A stretch of 64,000 bases of DNA from positions 62,001 to 126,000 of the forward strand of contig CALXHI010000048.1 in the NCBI GenBank assembly GCA_944388075.1. The letters are read 5' to 3'. The DNA comes from an uncultured Clostridia bacterium (GTDB lineage: Bacteria > Bacillota > Clostridia > Oscillospirales > Ruminococcaceae). The notes beneath the pieces are model-generated. The model saw nothing but the letters and a program-made list of their open reading frames with translations. It was not told the DNA's origin and ran no database searches. How positions within the stretch are numbered: position 1 is the stretch's first letter; each line of letters opens with the position of its first letter. Shown in pieces: positions 37,005-45,606 of the stretch. Position numbers and translations under genes: made by a program.

Positions 37005-37437
37005 ATGATTGCAAATGGGTGATCAGCCGGTGCAGAGCCTCTACATAACCTTGCAAACCCATGCCTTTTATCGTATCCATACACGCCTGCCGAATGTAAG
37101 AGATATGGCGGAAATCCTCTCGGATATCCGGATCTGTGATATGCACCTCAACGGTCGGAATGCGAACCGCCTGTACCGCATCGAGCAACGCCACACTGGT
37201 ATGGGTATAGGCGGCAGGGTTGATGATGATACCATCAACCTTTTGGTAGGCATCCTGAATTGCATCAACCAATGCACCCTCATGATTGGACTGGAAAAAA
37301 GATACCGTCACACCACAGCGTTCTGCCTCCTGCGTAACCAGCTCTACCAAATCGGCATAGCTTTGACGGCCGTATTTCTCCGGCTCACGCAGTCCCAGTA
37401 GGTTCAGATTCGGCCCATTGATTACGCAAATATGCAT
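37003..37437 (-). CDS. aroQ: 3-dehydroquinate dehydratase, type II
   Basis: Third step of the shikimate pathway (dehydroquinate to dehydroshikimate), dodecameric type II enzyme. The 144-residue protein has VINGPNLNLLG, the catalytic Tyr in REPEKYG, EGALVDAIQ and INPAAYTHTSVAL with the catalytic His following in EVHITDP. AGGAGGG lies 6 bases before the ATG at 37437. It starts 53 bases inside the end of aroEK and is the last gene of the operon. Confidence 0.96.
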   Translation of the reverse strand: MHICVINGPNLNLLGLREPEKYGRQSYADLVELVTQEAERCGVTVSFFQSNHEGALVDAIQDAYQKVDGIIINPAAYTHTSVALLDAVQAVRIPTVEVHITDPDIREDFRHISYIRQACMDTIKGMGLQGYVEALHRLITHLQS

Positions 37438-38665
37438 CAAAATCCCTCCTAATTGTTTCCGCTGCTACTTGCGGCGTCGATGTGTTATCGATGGTGCAAG
37501 CAGCCCATGCCCGATACAGCGGCATACGCTTCTCTGCCATTGCTGCCAAATCCGCACCCATGGACAGCGGTCTGCCATCCCGAGCAAGCTGCTCGATCGG
37601 ACGGTCAATTTGGTAGATTCGACCATTTTGCCGCAGCGGCGCATAGTTTTCCGTACGGGTAATCACACCGCCGCCGGTCATGAGAATCTGCCCATGCCGT
37701 GCGCCGTGTACACGCACCTGCTCACTTTCGAGCCTGCGAAATCCGTCCTCGCCCTGTGCGGCAAAGATGGACGGAATATCCGTCCCCGCCGCCTCGACAA
37801 TGCAAGCATCCAAGTCCACCATCGGCATACCGGTCAGCGCAGAGAGTGCCGCACCAATGGTCGATTTGCCCGAACCGGGCATACCAATCAGCACAATGGA
37901 CTCCATTTCCGCCTGTGCAGCTGCACCAATTTCCACCAGCTTTGCTGTCGAAATCGTGATATCAAAGAACAGCTCCTCTGCCTGTTTGGCCTGTGCAATC
38001 AGCATCGGCAGACCGCCCATGCAGGGGATACCCAGCTCCTCCGCTTGCAGCAGCAATGCCGTCCGCAACGGATTATAGATCACATCCACCACACCCTTGC
38101 AATCTGCAAATTGCCGCAAATCCACCAACGATTTGAGATTATTGGGATACATGCCGACCGGCGTTGCGTTGACAATCAAGGTCGAATCTAAAAACTGATC
38201 GATTTCGTCATAGGTATGCTCACCCTCCAAATCCAGCACCGTCAATGTGGCAGCACCGTCCAAACGGGCGATTGCTTGAATCGTTTTGGAAACACCGCCG
38301 TCACCCAGTACCAGTACCTTTTGCCCTGCAAAAGACAGTCCGGCACAGACCATCAGATACCGCAAGCCATAGGCATCGGTGTTGTAGCCCTTCCAGCTGC
38401 CATCTGCCTGCCGAATCATCGTATTGACACTGCCGATTGCCTCCGCAAGCGGATCCAGTTTTGCACAGTAGGGGATGACCGTCTGCTTATAGGGAATCGT
38501 CACATTCAAGCCCTTGAGGAACGGCTGTGCAAAGAATGCGTCCAACTGCTCCGGCTCGAGTTCATAGCAGCAATAGTCCGGATTGCCGAACTGTGCGTGT
38601 ACCTGCGGCGAAATGCTGTGTCCGAGCTTTCGCCCAATCAATCCAAATGGCATATTCTGTTTCAT
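37385..38665 (-). CDS. aroEK: Fused shikimate dehydrogenase-shikimate kinase
   Basis: 426 residues joining two shikimate enzymes. Residues about 1-262 are AroE: IGRKLGHSISPQVHAQF, NVTIPYKQ, SVNTMIRQ, NTDAYG, a nucleotide loop VLGDGGVSKTI and NATPVGMYP. Residues about 265-426 are AroK: VLIGMPGSGKST (Walker A), LDACI, RRLESE and MTGGGVITRTENY. The fusion makes shikimate and passes it to phosphorylation in one polypeptide. The start at 38665 lies 5 bases after the pheA stop with only a weak ribosome site, so coupling to pheA is likely. Such fusions occur in some Clostridia, but separate genes are the norm. Confidence 0.94.
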   Translation of the reverse strand: MKQNMPFGLIGRKLGHSISPQVHAQFGNPDYCCYELEPEQLDAFFAQPFLKGLNVTIPYKQTVIPYCAKLDPLAEAIGSVNTMIRQADGSWKGYNTDAYGLRYLMVCAGLSFAGQKVLVLGDGGVSKTIQAIARLDGAATLTVLDLEGEHTYDEIDQFLDSTLIVNATPVGMYPNNLKSLVDLRQFADCKGVVDVIYNPLRTALLLQAEELGIPCMGGLPMLIAQAKQAEELFFDITISTAKLVEIGAAAQAEMESIVLIGMPGSGKSTIGAALSALTGMPMVDLDACIVEAAGTDIPSIFAAQGEDGFRRLESEQVRVHGARHGQILMTGGGVITRTENYAPLRQNGRIYQIDRPIEQLARDGRPLSMGADLAAMAEKRMPLYRAWAACTIDNTSTPQVAAETIRRDFDAYLRNQWAESEPTGTA

Positions 38666-38670
38666 GCTGT

Positions 38671-39822
38671 TTACCCCGCACATTCCTGATAGACACCGAG
38701 CAATGCAAACGAATCACAGCTGCGCTCTAATTCTGCCAACAGCCCCAACACGCCATCCTGATGCAAGGATGCCTCCAAATCAAGGAAGAACTGATAGGTG
38801 AAGTTACTGCCGGGAATCGGTACACTCTCCAGTTTGCACATATTCAGCCCCAATGCCGAAATCTTCGCAATCATATGGTAGAGCGATCCAGGCGCATTCG
38901 AGCAGGTAACCAGCAAGCTCATGCGGTCTGCGCCTGCATAACACCGAGCGCCCTTGGTAATGCAAAGGAAACGAGTGTCATTGTGCTGCTGATTCTGAAT
39001 GGTATCCCGTACCACAGTCAAGCCGTAGAGCTTTGCGCAATCTTCCGATGCAATCGCAGCCACGGTCGGATCATTCGATGCCGCAATGCGCTGTGCCGCA
39101 TGCGCCGTAGACGTGCAGGGGACGATGTCCACATGGGGCAATGTGCTGAGGAACCGGCTGCACTGTCCGGCGGCCTGTTCATGCGTATAGATCGTGCGAA
39201 TCTGGTCGATGGTCGTACCGGGACGTGCCAGCAGCACATGCCGAATCAACAGCCGAATGCTGCGTACAATCGACAAATCCGGCTCAGCCCGCAGCAGGTC
39301 ATAGACCGCACGCACAGAGCCGTTGTTGCTGTTCTCAATCGGCAGCACGCCGAATTGACATAAGCCCGCCTTGACCGCCTGTACCACCGGTGCAAAGCCG
39401 TTCATATAAAGGATATCACCATGCGGAAACAGCTTGTCGGCAGCGGTCTGCGCATTGCTGCCCTCGATGCCCGAGCAAGCCACTCTGCCGGTCTGTGGGA
39501 AACACGCCTCCTCATGAGTACACATCGCCGCAATTCGTGCCGCAACATTGGTCGGCGGAATCAGCTTTGCCGCCTGTCGGGAACGAGACAATTCCAGAAT
39601 CGTTCGGAAATACTGATGTGCCGCAATCGCATGCTCCGCACCGGCTCGTGCATGCACCTTTTGCAGAATCTCACGCTCTCGATTGGGGTCATAGAGCGGC
39701 TGATGCTGCTCTTTTTTGATATCTGTTACCTGCTCGATCAGTTCCATGCGCTGCAAGAACAGATCCAGCAATTGTCCGTCGATTTGATCGAGCTGACCTC
39801 GAATATTCGATAACTCTGCCAT
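38671..39822 (-). CDS. pheA: Bifunctional chorismate mutase-prephenate dehydratase
   Basis: 383 residues: AroH/AroQ-type chorismate mutase helices (about 1-90, RGQLDQIDGQLLDLFLQRMEL), prephenate dehydratase (about 105-285, with GVLPIENSNNGSV and NDTRFLCI, the catalytic Thr-Arg-Phe) and a C-terminal ACT domain (about 295-380) that senses phenylalanine. The usual ESRP motif of the ACT domain reads ESVP, so Phe feedback might be altered. It provides phenylpyruvate for Phe. It lies 18 bases after aroC in the operon. Confidence 0.95.
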   Translation of the reverse strand: MAELSNIRGQLDQIDGQLLDLFLQRMELIEQVTDIKKEQHQPLYDPNREREILQKVHARAGAEHAIAAHQYFRTILELSRSRQAAKLIPPTNVAARIAAMCTHEEACFPQTGRVACSGIEGSNAQTAADKLFPHGDILYMNGFAPVVQAVKAGLCQFGVLPIENSNNGSVRAVYDLLRAEPDLSIVRSIRLLIRHVLLARPGTTIDQIRTIYTHEQAAGQCSRFLSTLPHVDIVPCTSTAHAAQRIAASNDPTVAAIASEDCAKLYGLTVVRDTIQNQQHNDTRFLCITKGARCYAGADRMSLLVTCSNAPGSLYHMIAKISALGLNMCKLESVPIPGSNFTYQFFLDLEASLHQDGVLGLLAELERSCDSFALLGVYQECAG

Positions 39823-39840
39823 AGCTTCTCTTCCTTTTCG

Positions 39841-40938
39841 TTATACGTTCTGTTCGCCCTGTGCAATCAGCAGGCTGTCCAGCAGCACCAATGCCGTTGC
39901 GGCCTCTACCACCGGTACGGCACGATGCGCCACACAGGGGTCATGCCGTCCCTTCAGTGCCAGTGTTGTTTCTTCCATACGGGAAAGCGATACCGTTTGC
40001 TGCGGCTGTGCAATGGACGGTGTTGGCTTCATCGCCACACGGAATCGTAACGGCATACCGTTGGTAATACCACCTTGAATGCCGCCGCTGTAATTGGTGA
40101 CCGTTGCAACCGTGCCATCTTTCGTAATACAGAACGGGTCATTCACTGCCGAGCCACGCATTGCTGCCATGGCAAAACCGCCGCCAAACTCAACGCCCTT
40201 CACAGCCGGTATGCCGAACAGCACCCGTGACAAACGGTTTTCCATGCCGTCAAACATCGGGTCACCCCAGCCTGCCGGAATGCCGATTGCGGCACATTCA
40301 ATGATGCCGCCAACCGAATCGAGTTCCGAACGAGCCTGCATAATTTCCTGCTGCATTCGCTCGCCGTCTTGATCGTTGATGACCGGAAAAGGCTTCGCCG
40401 CAATCTCTGCAAACAGTTCTTTGGTCGGATAGAGCGGAAAGGCATCCTCCACTACATGTCCTACCTGTGCCAAATGTGCGCCAACCGCAATCTCATCTTG
40501 CGCAAGAATCTGTTTCGCAATACCACCGGCAATGCAAAGCGATGCGGTCAAACGACCGGAGAAATGGCCGCCGCCACGGAAATCCGATGCACCACCCCAT
40601 TTGCAATAGGCGGTATAGTCCGCATGGGAGGGACGAGGGGTATCATAGACCGCCACATAATCCTTGGAACGGGTATCCTGATTCGTAATGACCGCACAGA
40701 GCGGAGAACCGGTTGTCTTGCCCTCATAAACGCCGGATTGTATCTGCGGCATATCCGCTTCGGCTCTTGCCGTCGAGCATACCGATTGACCGCCTCTGCG
40801 CCGTGCCAGAAATGCAAGCAGCTCCGATTCCGAAATCGGTATGCCTGCCGGCAGACCATCGATCACAACGCCAATGCCCGTACCATGGGATTCGCCAAAA
40901 ATCGATACGGTCAATCGTTCACCGAATTGTGATGCCAT
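39841..40938 (-). CDS. aroC: Chorismate synthase
   Basis: Seventh shikimate step, FMN-dependent elimination of phosphate from EPSP. The 365-residue protein has FGESHGTGIGVVIDGLPAG, RRRGGQ, RPSHADYT, the FRGGGHFSGR signature and GRHDPC near the C-terminus. The start at 40938 follows GGGAGG, 20 bases inside aroA, so the two are coupled. Normal length. Confidence 0.97.
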   Translation of the reverse strand: MASQFGERLTVSIFGESHGTGIGVVIDGLPAGIPISESELLAFLARRRGGQSVCSTARAEADMPQIQSGVYEGKTTGSPLCAVITNQDTRSKDYVAVYDTPRPSHADYTAYCKWGGASDFRGGGHFSGRLTASLCIAGGIAKQILAQDEIAVGAHLAQVGHVVEDAFPLYPTKELFAEIAAKPFPVINDQDGERMQQEIMQARSELDSVGGIIECAAIGIPAGWGDPMFDGMENRLSRVLFGIPAVKGVEFGGGFAMAAMRGSAVNDPFCITKDGTVATVTNYSGGIQGGITNGMPLRFRVAMKPTPSIAQPQQTVSLSRMEETTLALKGRHDPCVAHRAVPVVEAATALVLLDSLLIAQGEQNV

Positions 40939-42193
40939 CTGTTTTTCCTCCCAATGTATGATAATCCGCAAAAAAGCTCGGATAGGATTTGTTGATTGCC
41001 TCTGCGCCAAGAATCGTGACCGGTTGGGTACAGCAGGTCGCCGCAATCGCTGCTGCCATAACCATACGATGGTCACCGTAGCTTTCCACTGTGCCGCCAC
41101 GCAAACCGCCGCCTGCTACGGTCAAGCTGTCCTCGGTTTCGGTGACCTGGCCGCCGAGCGCACGAATCATGTTTGCAGCAGCCGAAAGGCGGTCGCATTC
41201 CTTATATCGCAGACGCTGTGCATTTGTAAACTGTGATGTCCCCTCGGCATTCGCCGCCAATATCGTCAAAATCGGCAGCAAGTCCGGAATTTCTCGCATA
41301 TCCGCATCAAAGGCTTGCAGCGTTTGGTGCATGACGGTTACACTCTGTGCATTCTGCGTGACTGCAGCACCGCAGCCCGACACAATCGACACCACCGCCT
41401 GATCGCTTTGCAAGGATGCCGTTGACACACCTGCCATCTGCACCTGCTCCTGCAACGCACCGCTGACCAGATAGAAGGCCGCATTCGACCAGTCGCCATC
41501 GACCGCAATATCTGCCGGTGCATGGTAGCATTGATTGCCGGCGATTCGGTAAACCGCCATGCCGTTTTCCTGCGATTCCGCAACGGAAATCCCAAACTGC
41601 CGCAACACGGCAAGCGTCATCTGCACATACACACCGGATTCCAATGCCGTTGTCAACCGAATTTCACTATCGGTTTTCGCCATCGGCAATGCCATCAGCA
41701 ATCCGCTTAAATACTGCGAGCTGACATTGCCGGGAAGGGCATAGCAGCCGCCGATCAATTGGCCAGTTGTGGTCAAGGGCAAGGACGGTGCAGTAAAGCG
41801 AACGCCATGCTGTTTCATCTGTGTGACCAAATCGGAAAGCGGACGCTGCGGTAATCGACCCGCACCCGTCACCGATACATTGCCGCACAAGCATGCCGCA
41901 ACTGGCAGCAGAAACCGTAGGGTCGATCCGCTTTCGCCACAGTCGAGCAAAGCCGTATCGGGGGCTTTGCAAGGGGTAATGTGCAGACCACCGGATGCAG
42001 GCGTAAAGACTGCACCCAACGCTGTTAGGCAGCGAATCGTTGCCTGAATATCCTCACAAAAAGGCGGCTGAATCCGCAAACAGGACGGTATGTCCGAAAG
42101 GGCTGCACAAATCAGCTTGCGGTGCGCATCGGATTTCGAGGGAATCGCCGTCAAGCTGCCTCGCAATTTGGCAGGGTAACAGGTTACATTCAT
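40919..42193 (-). CDS. aroA: 5-enolpyruvylshikimate-3-phosphate synthase
   Basis: Sixth shikimate step. The 424-residue protein has the start IPSKSDAHRKLI, the PEP-binding LLDCGESGSTLRFLLPVAA with GRLPQRPLSDL, and RYKECDRLSA near the C-terminus. The LDCGESGSTLRF form, with Gly-Glu-Ser rather than GNAGT, resembles class II (glyphosate-tolerant-type) enzymes of Gram-positive bacteria. GGAGG lies 7 bases before the ATG. It overlaps aroB by 4 bases. Confidence 0.96.
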   Translation of the reverse strand: MNVTCYPAKLRGSLTAIPSKSDAHRKLICAALSDIPSCLRIQPPFCEDIQATIRCLTALGAVFTPASGGLHITPCKAPDTALLDCGESGSTLRFLLPVAACLCGNVSVTGAGRLPQRPLSDLVTQMKQHGVRFTAPSLPLTTTGQLIGGCYALPGNVSSQYLSGLLMALPMAKTDSEIRLTTALESGVYVQMTLAVLRQFGISVAESQENGMAVYRIAGNQCYHAPADIAVDGDWSNAAFYLVSGALQEQVQMAGVSTASLQSDQAVVSIVSGCGAAVTQNAQSVTVMHQTLQAFDADMREIPDLLPILTILAANAEGTSQFTNAQRLRYKECDRLSAAANMIRALGGQVTETEDSLTVAGGGLRGGTVESYGDHRMVMAAAIAATCCTQPVTILGAEAINKSYPSFFADYHTLGGKTDGITIR

Positions 42194-43278
42194 GCCGTTT
42201 CCTCCATCCCATCTGCGAACAGCGCTTCAAGCGCATCAAGCGGCATTTTCTCCATCACACAGTGCCCGATGCCGCAGGGGAGAATCACGGTAATACTGGT
42301 CGATGCCGCCTTTTTATCGAGCTGTGCCAGCTCTGCCAAATGCTCGGCAGGATAGGGTGATTGTGTCGGCAGGTCATTGCGTTTCAGGGTTTGCAGAATA
42401 CGTTTGCAATCCTCCGCAGAGAGCATCCTGCGCTTACAAGCCGCTCTCGCCATCATCGCCATACCAATCGCAACCGCATGACCATGCGAAATACGGAAAT
42501 CGCTTGCCAATTCAATGGCATGCCCGGCAGTATGCCCAAGGTTGAGCAGCTTGCGCACGCCATGCTCAGTCGGGTCTTCCATGACAATGCGAGCCTTATA
42601 CGCAACCGAATGGGCAATGATATCCTCATAGCGTTCGGCAGAATTTTGCGATTCGTATATCGCAAACAGTTCGGCATCGCCGAGAATGCCGGTTTTGATT
42701 GCCTCCGCAGCACCATCCGCCAGACACAGTTCCGAAAGGGTATGCAGTGCGTCGGGGTCACAGAGCACCGCTGAGGGCTGATGGAACATGCCTGCCAGAT
42801 TCTTACCATGCTGCAAATTGACTGCTGTTTTGCCGCCCACCGACGCATCGACTGCCGCCAGCAATGAGGTCGGCATCTGGATAAAGCGAATGCCGCGCAA
42901 ATAGCAGCCTGCTGCAAAGCCGGTCAAATCACCGATGATTCCGCCCCCCAATGCCAACGCCAAATCGGTACGGGTCAAATGGGCTTCTGCCATTGATTCC
43001 ACCACGGCAGATAATACCGCAAAGGATTTGGAATGCTCTCCGGGCGATACCACATGGGTATGGACTTCAAATCCTGCGGCAGCAAGCGAATCGACAACCG
43101 GTTTCAGATAGTGTGCAGCCACATTGCCGTCCGACACTACCATAATCCGGCAGGTTTCGCCGTTCGCCAAGCCGGGTGCAAACTGCGTCCGCAGCAGCGT
43201 GCCGCATTGCTGCATCAGTCCCGATGCAATCGTAATATCATATGCGCCGTCCAATAATTGAAGGGTATGTGTTACCAT
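42190..43278 (-). CDS. aroB: 3-dehydroquinate synthase
   Basis: Second step, NAD- and metal-dependent cyclisation of DAHP. The 362-residue protein has ALGGGIIGDLTGFAAGCYLRGI (NAD/metal site), QMPTSLLAAVDASVGGKTAVN and LNLGHTAGHAIE with a metal-binding His. GGAGG precedes the ATG by 7 bases. It overlaps aroA by 4 bases and lies 12 bases after tyrA. Confidence 0.97.
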   Translation of the reverse strand: MVTHTLQLLDGAYDITIASGLMQQCGTLLRTQFAPGLANGETCRIMVVSDGNVAAHYLKPVVDSLAAAGFEVHTHVVSPGEHSKSFAVLSAVVESMAEAHLTRTDLALALGGGIIGDLTGFAAGCYLRGIRFIQMPTSLLAAVDASVGGKTAVNLQHGKNLAGMFHQPSAVLCDPDALHTLSELCLADGAAEAIKTGILGDAELFAIYESQNSAERYEDIIAHSVAYKARIVMEDPTEHGVRKLLNLGHTAGHAIELASDFRISHGHAVAIGMAMMARAACKRRMLSAEDCKRILQTLKRNDLPTQSPYPAEHLAELAQLDKKAASTSITVILPCGIGHCVMEKMPLDALEALFADGMEETA

Positions 43279-43290
43279 CGTATACCTCCG

Positions 43291-44130
43291 TCAATTGCCG
43301 CCTGCCTGCGCCTTTGCGATTCTGCCTTCCTTCAGGCGTTCGCAAAGGGCATCGGCATCGCTTGTTTCCAGTGCATCCAGATAGCCCTGCAAATTCGCAA
43401 TTAGCGTATGCAGTTCATCTACCAGATAATCCCGATTGTCCATCATCAATTCTGTCCACATATGCTCATCGAGTCTTGCCACACGGGTCAAATCCCGAAA
43501 GCTGCCGGCCGAAAATCCACGCTGCTGCAATGCGGTCGGGGACTTGATATACGCACCCGAAACAATATGTGCCAGCTGTGAGGTATAGGCAATGATCTTG
43601 TCATGCTCCTCCGGTGTCGTGAATGTCAACCGTGCAAAGCCCAAATCGGTGAAATAAGCTTTGAGCAATTCCAAGGTCGGCAGGGAAACCGAAGCGTCCG
43701 GGGTGAGAATCATCGAAGCACCGTCAAACAGTGCCTCTGTTGAGCTGACAAAGCCGCTGCGCTCTCGACCTGCCATCGGATGACCGCCGACATAGCGGAA
43801 GTGATACGCCTCTGCCAATGCACCGATGGCACTGCAAACCTGTCGCTTGACACCGCAGATATCCACCACCAGACAGTTGCCTTTGCCCAATGTTTCGCCA
43901 TGTTCCCGAATCCAGGAAATCGCATGGTCCGGACGCAGTGCCACAATGACAAGCGCACAGGATTCGAGCTTTTCATCATCGAGTGTACCGTCCATTGCAC
44001 CGCAAAGCCGTGCGAGCATCAGCGTTTCCGCATCGATATCATAGCCATAAACGGTATGGCTTGTGCGGTTTTTGGTTGCCTTCGCAAACGAACCGCCAAT
44101 CAAACCCAGACCAATGACTGCAACATTCAT
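43291..44130 (-). CDS. tyrA: Prephenate dehydrogenase
   Basis: Oxidative decarboxylation of prephenate to 4-hydroxyphenylpyruvate for Tyr. The 279-residue protein has the Rossmann loop VIGLGLIGGSFAKA, an acidic residue (YGYDID) favouring NAD, VDICGVKR and GGHPMAGRERSG with the catalytic His. No C-terminal ACT domain, so feedback must act elsewhere. Second gene of the operon. Confidence 0.95.
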   Translation of the reverse strand: MNVAVIGLGLIGGSFAKATKNRTSHTVYGYDIDAETLMLARLCGAMDGTLDDEKLESCALVIVALRPDHAISWIREHGETLGKGNCLVVDICGVKRQVCSAIGALAEAYHFRYVGGHPMAGRERSGFVSSTEALFDGASMILTPDASVSLPTLELLKAYFTDLGFARLTFTTPEEHDKIIAYTSQLAHIVSGAYIKSPTALQQRGFSAGSFRDLTRVARLDEHMWTELMMDNRDYLVDELHTLIANLQGYLDALETSDADALCERLKEGRIAKAQAGGN

Positions 44131-44142
44131 AGTATCCTCCCA

Positions 44143-45159
44143 TCATTGCATCGGATGTGCTGCAAGGAATCCATGCAGCGAATGCAGCTTTTCCGACAGG
44201 GTCGCAAATACCTCCGGACGAATCGACTGCGGGCCATCGCAAACAGCGTGTTCGGGGTCGTTGTGTACCTCAAGAATCAGACCATCTGCACCGGCAGCCA
44301 CTGCGGCAGGTGCCAGCTGCGGTACGAGCCATGCCTTTCCGGTTGCGTGGCTCGGGTCGATGACAATCGGCAAATGCGTCAGGCGGCGCATGACCGGAAT
44401 TGCAGCAAGGTCGAGGGTGTTACGGGTATAGGTTTCGTAAGTACGAATGCCCCGTTCGCAGAGAATGACCTGATGATTGCCGCCTGCCATTACATATTCC
44501 GCACTCATCAGCCATTCCTCGTAGGTCGCACACATGCCGCGCTTGATCATAACCGGCTTGTCCTGCTTACCGAGTGCCTTGAGCAGATCAAAGTTCTGCA
44601 TATTGCGTGCGCCAACCTGAATGATATCCACATCGGCAAAGAGCGGCAGCTGATCGATGTTCATGATTTCGGTAACAATCGGCAAACCGGTTTCCGCACG
44701 GGCAATCTTCAGCAGCTCCAGACCCTCGGCGCCCAAGCCCTGGAACGAATACGGCGATGTACGGGGCTTGAATGCACCGCCACGCAGAATCGTTGCGCCG
44801 CTTTCCTTGAGCTGCTTGGCAATCGTCACAATTTGCTCCTCGCTCTCAACCGAACACGGACCGGCCATCAGTGTGAGCGTCCCGCCACCGATTTGGGTAT
44901 CCCCAACTGAAATGACGGTCGGATCGGGATGGAATTTGCGGTTTGCATGCTTATACGGCTCCTGCACACGCTTGACATCCTCGACAATATCCAAAGCGGC
45001 AATCAAATCGGCGTCAATCGCTGCCGTATCGCCGACCAAGCCCAGAATCGTATGGGAAGTGCCCACACTCTTCTGCACGGAGATATGCTTTTCCTCGAGC
45101 CATGCAATCAGGCTGTCGAGCTGTACGGCATTGGGGTTTTGCTTGAGAATTACGATCAT
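44143..45159 (-). CDS. aroF: DAHP synthase, type I-beta
   Basis: First step of aromatic synthesis, joining PEP and erythrose 4-phosphate. 338 residues: an N-terminal ferredoxin-like regulatory domain (about 1-70) then the barrel with [50 protein letters not shown] and [10 protein letters not shown] chose the ATG at 45159 (MIVILKQN), which has AAAGG nine bases upstream, not the ATG three codons earlier that abuts the Shine-Dalgarno. It is the first structural gene and lies directly after the attenuator-like terminator. Confidence 0.96.
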   Translation of the reverse strand: MIVILKQNPNAVQLDSLIAWLEEKHISVQKSVGTSHTILGLVGDTAAIDADLIAALDIVEDVKRVQEPYKHANRKFHPDPTVISVGDTQIGGGTLTLMAGPCSVESEEQIVTIAKQLKESGATILRGGAFKPRTSPYSFQGLGAEGLELLKIARAETGLPIVTEIMNIDQLPLFADVDIIQVGARNMQNFDLLKALGKQDKPVMIKRGMCATYEEWLMSAEYVMAGGNHQVILCERGIRTYETYTRNTLDLAAIPVMRRLTHLPIVIDPSHATGKAWLVPQLAPAAVAAGADGLILEVHNDPEHAVCDGPQSIRPEVFATLSEKLHSLHGFLAAHPMQ

Positions 45160-45180
45160 TTCACTCATCCTTTCCGGAAC

Positions 45181-45213
45181 AAAAAATGCTTACAGCCGAT
45201 TTGACTGTAAGCA
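45181..45213 (-). terminator. Attenuator terminator upstream of aroF
   Basis: A 9-bp stem TGCTTACAG / CTGTAAGCA (45205-45213 with 45187-45195, read on minus) followed by six T residues, ending 21 bases before the aroF start and after a leader peptide gene. Upstream pairings that could compete are ACATTTGC with GCAAATGT (45273-45280 and 45217-45224) and ATGTGTGC with GCATACAT (45248-45255 and 45236-45243). I do not see a long helix that directly occupies the terminator arm. Confidence 0.85.
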
Positions 45214-45261
45214 CATACATTTGCATATGGATGACATGTATGCCATTGCACACATGATGTA

Positions 45262-45375
45262 TCATACAACGGGCAAATGTTTTTCAGCCAAACCGAAACA
45301 GACCTTATCCATCGAATAGACAAAGCCCCAAAATCGATATTCAGCTGCATAAAACATGTTTGCCTTATTTTGCAT
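45262..45375 (-). CDS. Aromatic-rich leader peptide of the shikimate operon
   Basis: A 37-codon frame with GAAAGGA nine bases before its ATG, starting about 30 bases after the -10. Codons 8-20 encode FYAAEYRFWGFVY: three Phe, three Tyr and one Trp in 13 residues, with another Phe at 27. The frame ends about 50 bases before an intrinsic terminator, and aroF follows. This is the layout of a leader-peptide attenuator in which shortage of charged tRNA-Phe, tRNA-Tyr or tRNA-Trp stalls the ribosome and changes RNA folding. Codon clustering is seen directly; the regulatory mechanism is inferred. Confidence 0.8.
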   Translation of the reverse strand: MQNKANMFYAAEYRFWGFVYSMDKVCFGLAEKHLPVV

Positions 45376-45404
45376 GATAACGCATCCTTTCATTTGATAC
45401 CTTT

Positions 45405-45433
45405 AGTATAACACAAGAATACTCGAAAATCAA
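45405..45433 (-). promoter_or_regulatory. Predicted promoter of the shikimate operon
   Basis: Minus-strand TTGATT and TATACT, 17 bases apart with TGT before the -10, giving a leader of about 240 bases. Confidence 0.75.
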
Positions 45434-45529
45434 GTCCTATCTTCCACAAACTTGCAAAATTTTTCGATTTTCATTCTGTTGATTTAAACCAATAAAGCGT
45501 GAAAGTGAATGCGACTGCCATGCTTACCG

Positions 45530-45563
45530 AAAAAAAGATGGGAGAGCCGAAATCGACTCTCCC
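45530..45563 (-). terminator. Terminator after the CNNM-family gene
   Basis: A 10-bp stem (45554-45563 with 45540-45549, one G-U) followed on the minus strand by ATC and a run of seven T residues. Confidence 0.9.
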
Positions 45564-45606
45564 AATCTCATATGCTATCCTGGAAGCTATGCAATTCGTT
45601 AGGGGC

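Noticed and set aside
45160..45405. T-box riboswitch upstream of aroF
   Set aside because: No T-box core (AGGGUGGNACCGCG) is present; the translated aromatic leader explains the region better.
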